A stretch of 64,000 bases of DNA, from contig NC_089781.1 of the NCBI RefSeq assembly GCF_040412425.1, forward strand, positions 54,255,486-54,319,485, given 5' to 3'. Of this stretch, positions 56,306-64,000 are shown piece after piece. The DNA is from Macrobrachium rosenbergii. Taxonomy: Eukaryota; Arthropoda; Malacostraca; Decapoda; Palaemonidae. A program made the position numbers and the translations under genes. The notes under the pieces are model-generated. The model saw only the letters and a list, made by a program, of their open reading frames with translations, made no database searches and was not told the origin of the DNA. The first letter of the stretch is position 1; each line of letters opens with the position of its first letter.

Positions 56306-58439
56306 CTGTAAGTGTAAAACGGTATATGAACCTACTAATTTAAGGGACCTTAAACTATAGTAGGTATTGGAGTATGTTAAAATAATTTATACGGACCGCC
56401 GGAGCATTCCGGGGGACGATAAATTAGAGCAAAACATGACCACACTAAATCAAGGAGCGCGGGAGATAGTTCGCGGAGCAGGACCTTAATCTAGGATCAT
56501 GCAACTCTTAATTGTGAATCTACTTAAAGAATAAATACTGCCGGAGCCCGGCAGCAGGCCTTAGTTTATACCGGATCCACCGAAGCATTCCGGTGGGGTA
56601 ATAAACTAGAGCAAAACGTGATATATACTAAATTAAGGAACGTCGGTCAACGGAGTAGGATCTTAATCTAGGATCATGCATAAATTATAACGGCACAAAG
56701 TAACTGGTTAACAATATAGGATAACAGTACACTGTAGGTCGCCGTGTTCGGCGCAGACCCTCCGGGATCCCGTACCTCCGACACTTGGTTACAGCGGGAA
56801 GGTGGGGTAAATCATTACCACCAGTCATTACGCAGCTAGAGAGCTAGGTGTGACTAAAGCCAACCCACTGAAGACCAAAACCACCGGAGCGGTAACCGGT
56901 ACAAAGGCAACGGGAGGGCTGGGGACGGCGGAGCGGAATTAGCGAGCAAGTGTTTGAACCCTGAAAGTGATCGGAGTTCAGCTCGATCCACAGGAGAGCG
57001 AACCAACGAAACACTAGCCGAGCGGATGACACCAGGACGGGGCCCAGGAGGGTGGGTGACTCTCGACTGGGAACCAGACCAGTCCCCCTTGGGGTGACAA
57101 TCGGAGAGACCGACGTCCTGCACGCGAGGAGATGACATACCACTGGCAAGACAGGGAGGGGGGGAAGGTTTGTACAGTACTTGGAAGGTGGGACTGAGTT
57201 TTATTATTAACAGGACGGGGATACCCCATACACTGACTGTAACTCCCGGGCGCTCAAACGGACGTGACGACTACCTATTCGTAGGAGACTCATGACACTC
57301 ACCAAAGTACTAGGGAAGGATAGGGTAACAGCACTATTCTAAGGCAATCACCAAACTCTCACCCTCCTCTTGAAGGTGCAGCCTAGACAATAGGGGAGGA
57401 GAGAAGGAAGAGGGAGAGGGTTGAAAGGGAGAGAAATTTCTGTAACGTAGTCCAACCAACAACCGACCCAAAGGGTAGAAGGGCAATGCTTGAAGAAGAT
57501 TCCCCATATTGTTTTTCTTCTCTCTCCCTCACCAGAGGGAGGAGGGAACAGGGTTTCAGATACTCCAGCAAACCCAAAAACAAGCAGTAAGGCGGATGGA
57601 ACAACAAACAGGAACTCCCTCGACCAGCCTACCCCTCCCTCCCCCGCTCAAGCGACATAGTTGGGAGAGATGAGAGCTAAGACAATGCAAAACCTAACCT
57701 GAATAGCCTAACCCACCGATTGGAGCGAGAGGGCTAGGGTAGGATCCCCAATTTCTGATAAATATCGTTAAAGTTAACCAGTAAGCATATAAGTACCCGT
57801 AATATGAATAAATATACAAAAATATAAGGACTTGTGCTAAGCGTATAGCCTAACTGAGCGAGGCGAACAGGAAGTAGGCAGCCATTAGACTGCACCTGAC
57901 GCTGAGCCCGGATCATAATAAAACCAAATTATCCATGTCATCCAATACACTATAAATCAGAAAACTGACAAAAGAAAGCACCATCCTGGAGAGGGAATCT
58001 ACTCGAACGAGAGCCTGGTATACGCTATGAATTAACTACAAGAACCAAAATAAGGGGAGGAAGCCTCCGTAAGGAATAACGCTAATCAAGGTACCAGCAC
58101 CCGCCCGACATAGATAAACACCTCCAAAGGGAACTTCTTGAAGGGGAATTATAAAACATGAATAAAAATGTAAGCGACCGAGAGAAACCCTTGCAGAAAC
58201 CAGCTGTAAGAGTGTGCTTCAAGGTCATCATGGCTGAGGCGGCGAACGCCGGGGAGCGTCCGATATATGACCCTGTAAATATTAATTTACGGGCCTATAA
58301 GAGCCTCACAAGTAGTAAAAACCCCACAAGAAGATGGTATTTAACTTAGACACGGTGAAATTGCTTGACGACATGATGAAATTAATCCAAATTTGGACAA
58401 AAAGGGGCAGCACAAGAAAAAGCTTTCTAAATTAAGCAC
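56306..58439 (-). other. DIRS-B leader
   Basis: About 2.1 kb without recognised coding sequence on the minus strand, presumed upstream intron and/or untranslated leader. It contains a tandem pair of hairpin-bearing units (about 56385-56513 and 56566-56690). Open frames such as 57014-57229 and 57383-57607 have no domain signal. Confidence 0.5.
56385..56690. repeat. Two tandem units with GC hairpins in the DIRS-B leader
   Basis: Both units run 'tttatac(c)gga(c/t)c...ccg(a/g)agcattccgg...' then 'agagcaaaac(a/g)tga', 'aaat(c/t)aaggA' and 'cttaatctaggatcatgca'. Spacing is about 182 bp. Each has an imperfect stem around 'gcattccgg'. Confidence 0.75.
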
Positions 58440-58752
58440 GTGCTAGTATGGAATGAGTTCAGATGGCGCTGGGGTCGTCGGTTGGCAGGCAGGTGAGTAC
58501 GGGTGCTGGATCAGCTCCCCACATTCCGGGGTTTTGTCATTGGGATATCTTCAGAGTGCGGTCCTGTGGCAGTGACAACAATCACTCACCCTTACCTATA
58601 CCGACGTCTATTTCATTATAGATGTTCAATCTGGGGGTAGTAACCCCAGCATTCCTGATAGCTTTTTTCTCTGGTATATTTAGCAAAGAATTTACCTAGA
58701 AATATGTGCTGGATGGATATTTCACCGGCTGACACAGGGACGAGCTCAGAAA
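58440..58752 (-). repeat. DIRS-B 5' inverted terminal repeat (right end)
   Basis: Inverted partner of 51533-51853; outer end 'ggctgacacagggacgagct' differs from the left end and is found in the ICR. Confidence 0.9.
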
Positions 58753-59340
58753 GGCAATCTTCTTGATTGTGTTCGCATTAGGAGCTTGTATTAATGAACT
58801 GGGCTCTCTTAGATGGGGATGATACATCGCACAGACAGTTGACCATCAATTATTATTGTGCCCTGGTCCATCATTCCTAGTCAAGAATGAGAATCCTTTA
58901 AGAAGAAAATCCCCTATTTTTATAAGAAAACTCAGTTGAGCAGATAAGAAATTTTGCCTGGTCCAAGCACTTAAGGTTTACCTAAAAGTCAAGGTAAACA
59001 TCCCAAAGGGTCTGATTCTCCTATATCCTAGCACAAACAAACCACTCTCCCTACAAGGGCTGAGAATGATTGTAGTGTCTCTCATTAAAAAGGAAAATCC
59101 ACACTCCTTTCTAGGTCACATGATATTAGGAAAGTAAGTACGTCATTGGTCTTCTTCAGAAATGTCTCGTTCAAAGAAGTCTCCGAATGTACAGAGTGGT
59201 CATCAGAGACAGTATTTTTTTTTTTTTAAACATCAATGCTATGAGCTGAAACAAATTTGACTACACTGTGTATCAGTAGGTGGCATGGTTAGTCCTGACC
59301 CCTAGGTGCTACAGCAGAAAACCAAGGATCTTATTGATGG
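58753..59340 (+). pseudogene. DIRS-A tyrosine recombinase, 3' part after the DIRS-B insertion
   Basis: It continues the frame cut at 51514: the segment 'cttcttgattgtgttcgcat' corresponds to 'cttcttggccaccttggcat' at 4528. The later part (PLSLQGLRMIVVSLIKKENP, and TTLCISRWHG near 59260) aligns with 4800-5020. The catalytic His/Arg and Tyr are not clearly identifiable. Several stops. Confidence 0.55.
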
Positions 59341-59564
59341 TGAGTATGCGACAGTACTGCACCCAGACCCAGCATGCTTAGGTAAGCCACTGTAGAACTG
59401 CATCCTAAAACATAAGTTCGTGTATAGTTTCTTGTTCCTCGGCACCAAAACTTGAAGAGTATTTGGAATAAAGACTGGAGCTTGAAATTTGTGGCTTGAC
59501 TTGGGACCAGAAATGTTTTTTCTTTTGGGTGTTGGGATTAAAAATTGAGAGCTTAAACCTTTTT
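59341..59564 (+). other. DIRS-A 3' noncoding segment
   Basis: Matches 661-490 in reverse complement ('cctaaaacataagttcgtgt', 'ttgggtgttgggattaaaaa'). Confidence 0.7.
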
Positions 59565-59690
59565 TGTCACCTGTCAGTTTCTTCATAAAGCTCCTTTAGA
59601 ACAAAACAAGTGACTTCGCTATAAAAAAAACAGGTTTTGACATAGGAAAAACCTATTTTTGGTAGTTGCTGTTGATTTGGGCAAGGGATA
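59565..59690 (+). repeat. DIRS-A internal complementary region (circle junction)
   Basis: 'agctcctttagaacaaaacaa...gacttcgctat' complements the left end (44962-45005), and 'aaaaacaggttttgacatag...ttgctgttga' complements the right end (60003-60050). Confidence 0.8.
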
Positions 59691-60050
59691 ATCCTATATT
59701 GACCAATAGAAAGTAATGGTTCTTGGTCTCCATGCGGGTCTGCTATTGACAGTACAGCGGACTGCGTATGAGCATTAATCACTTCTTCTTCTAAGCTGGT
59801 TTTGATGATGGAAGAACCTGGGTATATAGCCTTGCTGCAAAGAATTGGGAAAGTGCCCCATTACCTTTGAGTCCATTACATACTCCATCAAGTGTTACAG
59901 TGTTTATCATCACAACACAATACCCAGCTGTGAGACCAGCTGTAAGAGAATTCTTTGACATTAGTTTGGTCACCTTGGAGCTATGGTAGTCCTTAAGGAC
60001 TCAACAGCAACTACCAAAATAGGTTTTTCCTACGTCAAAACTTGTTTTCT
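59691..60050 (+). repeat. DIRS-A right inverted terminal repeat
   Basis: Reverse complement of 44962-45350 (for example 'gagtccattacatactccatc' against 'gatggagtatataatggactc'). Confidence 0.8.
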
Positions 60051-60193
60051 TGCAGATACTAGCCGGTACTTTACCATCATTGGATTTATTAGTACTTAGA
60101 TTATCATGTAGTGCACTGCATTTATTTATTCATATGCTTGCGTTCATCTATGCTTTTGAAACACTTAAAAACTCTTTCAAATTGCATTTACAG

Positions 60194-60365
60194 GAGGCAA
60201 GGTATAAAAGCTATTATCAGTCTGAGTGAAGAGAGACAACCTCCTCCTTCAGCATGGTCAGATATGGACTGTCATGTTATTGCTGTTGAGGAATTTGAAC
60301 CTCCAACTATGGAACAAATCATCAAATTTAATGATATATGTGATAAGATGACAGCTGAAAATAAG
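60194..60365 (+). CDS. DUSP23: Host exon 2 of the DUSP23/VHZ-like phosphatase
   Basis: A 172-nt exon between 'tgcatttacag' and 'gtatgtc'. It adds 57 codons plus the base completing the split Arg codon. RRQGIKAIISLSEER matches the family's strand (L-G-V-x-x-L-V-S-L-T-E in vertebrates). CHVIAVEEFEPPTMEQIIKF matches the following substrate-loop segment, where vertebrates have R-I-x-D-F-x-P-P-x-x-x-Q-I-x-x-F. It ends KMTAENK in phase 0, just before the expected catalytic strand and HCxxGxGRTG loop, so the active site lies on the next exon outside the window. A CAGGAG tandem acceptor could drop one Arg; the first AG gives an ungapped fit. Confidence 0.87.
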
Positions 60366-60640
60366 GTATGTCTAAATTTGTTTTGACACTAATTAATTAC
60401 TTCAGGAACCTAATAATGTGGTCACCAGCTTTCCAGACACTCACTCCAGAATTTCAGAAAGATGTCACCTGGTCATTTGATATATTTTGGTTCCAAAAAC
60501 GTCTGCCATACATAGCACACCTATGATTTGGGGCTCCCATGCTTTGCTTAATTATGCTCTTGAAACTCATATATACTGTTTTTCTTTAACATTGTTTAAT
60601 AACACCTTTTTAACCATTCTGGTGGTAGTATTTTCTTCAT
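60366..60640 (+). other. DUSP23: Start of the next host intron, unique-looking
   Basis: No feature recognised before the DIRS-C' terminus. No exon with the HCxxGxGRTG signature is present up to 64000. Confidence 0.6.
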
Positions 60641-60887
60641 AAAAATGATTTGACTTTATTTGGGGCCAATCTTACCTACTGTTAAAGATAGCTATATCTT
60701 TGTGCCAGCAAGTGTGGTCAGCATTCAAAATAAAAGGATCACTTGCTGATCTTGATGACAGTATAGTTTACCTGCTGTCCGCTGGGTGTATTTCGAATGT
60801 ACCGGTTCTTGTCAGAATTCCTCTTGCCATAGAGCAGACAGTTGTTGGTTATTAGCTACTTTCTCTTGGGTGATTTCACAGTATTGT

Positions 60888-60983
60888 GACTTTTTGTTTT
60901 GTTTGCTCAGGATGTCTTCAACTGACAGTAGGACAGACTTTTTGTTTTGTTTGCTCAGGATGTCTTCAACTGACAGTAGGACA
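60888..60983. repeat. Perfect 48-bp tandem duplication at the DIRS-C' ORF1 start
   Basis: The 48-base unit beginning 'gactttttgttttgtttgct' occurs at 60888-60935 and 60936-60983. It includes a splice-acceptor-like 'ttgctcag' and the ATG of the ORF. Confidence 0.92.
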
Positions 60984-63419
60984 AAACAGATTTTGTGAGG
61001 ATTTTTCTGTGTTAACAGATTGTAGTCTATAGAATTAGATGCACACTGCATTTTATAGTGTTAGACAGACAGTTTGTACTGGTTGTAGGGATGTGAACCA
61101 GGTGTGAAGAACTTAAGGAGTACATAATCAGACAAATTTATCATTCCTTATATATAGGAAAAAGAGGGAGTCATACTGAGGAGAGAGTTAATTAGACAAG
61201 GATATAAGTTTTATTTCCCTTCTTGATTCATTGCTGGTGCCTGTCTCCTAATTACCCTCATCTCTCCCCTCTCTCATACCTCCTCCTACTATACGTAGAC
61301 CTGATCCTACAACCACAACTCTACCTGCTGCTCCCCTTCAGTTCAGGAAATATTTTAAAATTAGACAGGATGTTAGTCTTATTCTAGAAGCTGTTAAGGG
61401 TTTGACCAAATTCTGCTTTTGAGTTCCCTCCTAATGTGCATTTGTTTTCCCAGTCCCCTTTTGAGGGGAAAGGTGTCGGTGGCCTCATCCATCTGTAGCA
61501 TGAGCTTAGGACTGCCCTGTGATAGTTGGAGGAGTCTCTGTCAGGGATCTGGGTAGGTTCTAGGGGTGAGGTTATTCTGTGCTAGCTGACACCTTCCCAC
61601 CATCTGTCTCATTTGGTTAAGAATTTGGTTCACTCTCAAAAAAGATCCTTCAGAAGCGAAATCAATATTCGAAGTATCAACGTTGCCATTGTCAGTTTCT
61701 AAAGGTACTGAGGTTTGAGTAACCTTAGCTCTTAATTTTAAGAGAGAATGAGAGTAATCATAATGGTAAGTCTTCTATTATTTGTTCAATTTTCATGATG
61801 TATTCAATCTATTATTGAATCTATTTTCTGTGCCGGTATATCAGTATCTTATTTTCTGTGCTGGTATATCAGTCTCTTAATGTTCCTTTACTCCTTTTTT
61901 CTCCTTGTAATCTACTGCTTCCACCTGTATTATATTAGCTTCTTTAGTTGATGATATTTTGTCTTATTTCATTTCTAATGTTTCTCTTTTGGTTGGGGCT
62001 GCATTAGCAAGTGTCTTTGTTAATTATTGCTGTTCCAGCAGCCTTATTGGCAAGTGCTTTGTTTCCAGTTAACGACATATGGTCTCCTCCCAATTGCCTT
62101 TCCACCTGTACACTGTAAGTGATATTATGTCCTTTTCTCTTTTCAAGTGCAGCACAGCCAGAGAGTGCTCTTTTTGCATTTAGTGGTGTTATGTCAAAGT
62201 TTTCTCAACGATTTCTTGGCACTTCAGGTGAGGTATGCCCGGAGAATACACTTTTTTTCTCGTAGTGAGACTATTTCTTTGGTTTCCCAGCTGTCTCACT
62301 GCATTTTATATTTTGGCACTACAAGATGGTGTGCTTTTTAGTGCCTTCCTTCCTTTGTCACCAAGAGTTTTGTTTGAGAATTCTGCTTTTGTTGGGCCTG
62401 GTGGATAAAGAATTCAGTGTAGAGGAGACTTCTGTGTTTAGGAAGGTTGTGATTAGCCGTTTTCCTTTATCATCATTTGGTTGAGGAGTTAGATGTAACA
62501 GAGACTAGGTCTCTGGTGCCTGCTGAGTCTGTGATTTAGATTGTTTCTCCTTTTGATTAGAGCACAATTTGAGGGATTTTTGATACAGTGCAGAGGTGGA
62601 GAATTTTGTTAAAATTTTTTTTGTGGGATTGAAGTTGTGTTTACTGAGCTTTTGCTTAGCAGGTTTCTTTCTCCCGGTGCCAGCTTAATGAGTTTTCAGG
62701 TGCTGGAAAGCTTAAAATTTTAGAGGAGCACTTGGAGTGTTAATTGCTCCCTCATTCTCACCTTCTTAAAGTGAAGGAGGATGTTTCTGCTCAAGAGCAC
62801 TTTGATTTCTTGAAGTTGTCCTGACAGCCAACCATGAAGGGGCCTGTGCCTACACTTTTCTTGGTCCTCATAAGAATCATCCTTTTTCTTTCAGTTTCGT
62901 GGTTCCTAATCAGGATTTAGTAAGAGTAAAGCACACCTTCCTTATAAATACTGATTCTTTGCGTTTCTTAGTTCCTAGAACCTCATCGGCAGGACATGGA
63001 TTTTCTGATAAACCTTCAAGACAGAACCAGGGGTAGTGAGTAATCAGGGAGGGTTGTGTCATTTCTCTTCTGGCTCTTTCCTTTTCTGTTGTTGTCAATA
63101 GTTTTTCCTTCTTGCCTTCTTCCTGGGAGAAGTTTTCCATCTCCAAAGAAGCTAAATTTCTTTTGATAAGACAGTCATAGAGTAATTTTGGAAGCTCACA
63201 TAGTTTCTTGTTTTGAAACCGTTCGTAAGTTGGAGGCTAATGTTCAGTGCCTCCATACTCACTTGTTTTTTTGGCCTTTTTCTGTTTATGACTGGTTTTC
63301 TTTGACCATGCAGGAAATTTCGTTCCATGTCTTGTTAAACCCTCCTCACAATACCTTTGGTTAGTGTTTGTAGGCCCGGTGTCTTTGACTAAACACACCA
63401 TGAGTTTTATTATGAGAAC

Positions 63420-63698
63420 TTGGTGATCTTTAAAGGGAACTGGTGTCATTCTGGTTCTACTCTAATTGCATATCTGGCACAAGGGTTGGGACATTCATTC
63501 CAACCAACAAAATCATCGGTAGTCCCGACACATTATTTAGGTGTAACTAGAGATGAAATTAGATTTTCACAGTTTTTGGGATTTTCCAGAAGAGAAATGA
63601 TAACAGAATTTCTTTACACTTCTGAGAGTTTTTCAGCCCTTATAGAAACTTGTAGCAAAGCAATGGCTTTTGCTTCTAGGTTATATAAGCTTAATTAG
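63420..63698 (+). pseudogene. DIRS-C' RT thumb and following segment
   Basis: A 92-codon open frame whose centre, HYLGVTRDEIRFSQFLGFSR, corresponds to the 'Y-L-G-x-x-I-x-x' motif after the DIRS RT palm and to 17835 of the first C' copy. Flanking frames are closed. Confidence 0.5.
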
Positions 63699-64000
63699 GG
63701 AATGTGTTTTGTTGGCTTGTCAGGATCAGCATAAGACCTTTCCCATTTACCTGAGTGTGCATGGCACAGGTAGTCTTGACCGGATTCAACTTTAGTTATA
63801 GTGCATATGAGTTTTAAAGGTATTTGGTGTCCTAATGGAAGATCTAGATATGTAGGGAGTTTGATCAGGATTAGAGTAGTTGCTGCACACCTATAATCTT
63901 GAACTCTAATCTGTCTGAAAGAACTTGAAACAGTGTGAACATCTGGTAGAGCATGTACGTGCACATGTAAATGTAGGCACTTTTTAATGTATGTACACAT

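Larger units (their letters stand above)
51515..58752 (-). mobile_element. DIRS family B retrotransposon, inserted in DIRS-A
   Basis: It lies inside the DIRS-A recombinase: removing 51515-58752 restores colinearity with the uninterrupted fragment at 4351-4620. Nearly identical inverted terminal repeats (about 51533-51853 and 58440-58752) differ by only a handful of bases over about 300, so insertion is recent relative to DIRS-A. The ICR is at 51908-51991. Minus-strand coding order: ORF1 exons (56305-53992), RT, and a fused RNase H-recombinase frame (53379-52444). No target duplication. RT has several frameshifts, and a large part between RNase H and recombinase is missing. Confidence 0.88.
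44962..60050 (+). mobile_element. DIRS family A retrotransposon, interrupted by DIRS-B
   Basis: Left terminal repeat at 44962-45350, body at 47160-51514 and 58753-59340, ICR at about 59565-59690 and right terminal repeat at about 59690-60050. Subtracting DIRS-B, it is about 7.85 kb. The ICR joins the complement of the left end ('aacaagtgacttcgctat') to the complement of the right end ('aaaaaaaacaggttttgaca'), the DIRS circle junction. Coding order is gag, RT, RNase H, tyrosine recombinase. All frames are broken. It ends about 145 bp before the second host exon. Confidence 0.82.
60641..64000 (+). mobile_element. DIRS family C' element, second copy (runs off the window)
   Basis: The left terminal repeat (about 60660-60860) matches 6925-7145. 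ORF1 would begin at ATG 60960 (MSSTDSRTKQI), and a 48-bp unit around it is duplicated. 61330-61480 matches 15440-15600. 62100-62750 is the gag-like part with multiple stops. 63420-63698 holds the RT tail (TKSSVVPTHYLGVTRDEIRF against TPSQEIQYLGLRINSQSFQV of DIRS-C). Strongly decayed; the recombinase, if present, is beyond 64000. Confidence 0.55.

Overview
The window is eukaryotic, intron-rich DNA, most likely from an arthropod and probably a decapod crustacean. That inference rests on the abundance of DIRS (tyrosine-recombinase) retrotransposons, the many (GA)n/(TC)n and (TTA)n arrays, the low coding density and a host intron of more than 50 kb. No bacterial operons, tRNA or rRNA genes or CRISPR arrays were seen.

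Only one host gene is visible: two plus-strand exons of a DUSP23/VHZ-like dual-specificity phosphatase, 5941-6093 (ATG at 5984) and 60194-60365. They join in frame (phase 2) and encode the N-terminal 94 residues. The catalytic Cys-loop exon lies beyond the right edge. The 54.1 kb between them is one intron, packed with transposable elements, several nested inside others.

Layout. 1-5.7 kb: two fragments of DIRS family A flank pogo/Tigger-like TIR elements (662-3138) and an old repeat (3170-4330). 5.9-6.1 kb: host exon. 6.9-19.65 kb: a decayed DIRS element (family C') split by a minus-strand Ty3 element (about 7.4-15.18 kb). 19.65-21.13 kb: an old pogo-like repeat with GA tracts, the target of DIRS-C. 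21.13-28.18 kb: DIRS-C with inverted terminal repeats, internal complementary region, gag, RT, RNase H and tyrosine recombinase, itself hit by a TTAA MITE and a LINE fragment. 28.68-34.75 kb: a nearly intact Academ-like DNA transposon (minus strand) with long TIRs, a GTG target duplication, an XPG/PIN-like nuclease and a C-terminal CXC Cys cluster. 34.9-40.6 kb: a second, plus-strand Ty3 copy of the same family. 41.1-43.0 kb: another pogo/Tigger-like element. 43.3-44.3 kb: a LINE relic. 44.96-60.05 kb: DIRS-A, with a younger DIRS-B (51.5-58.75 kb) inserted in its recombinase gene. 60.19-60.37 kb: host exon. 60.64 kb to the end: a second C' copy.

The mobile elements do not act together. They are successive layers of insertion, and their order can be read from the nesting. 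Every element coding region seen here carries frameshifts or stops. The Academ-like element and DIRS-B look youngest. The most informative observations are the host gene split by the intron, the recognisable DIRS circle-junction (ICR) anatomy in three families, the intron in DIRS-B ORF1, the DIRS-B internal deletion with intact termini, and the Academ-like element with both ends defined.
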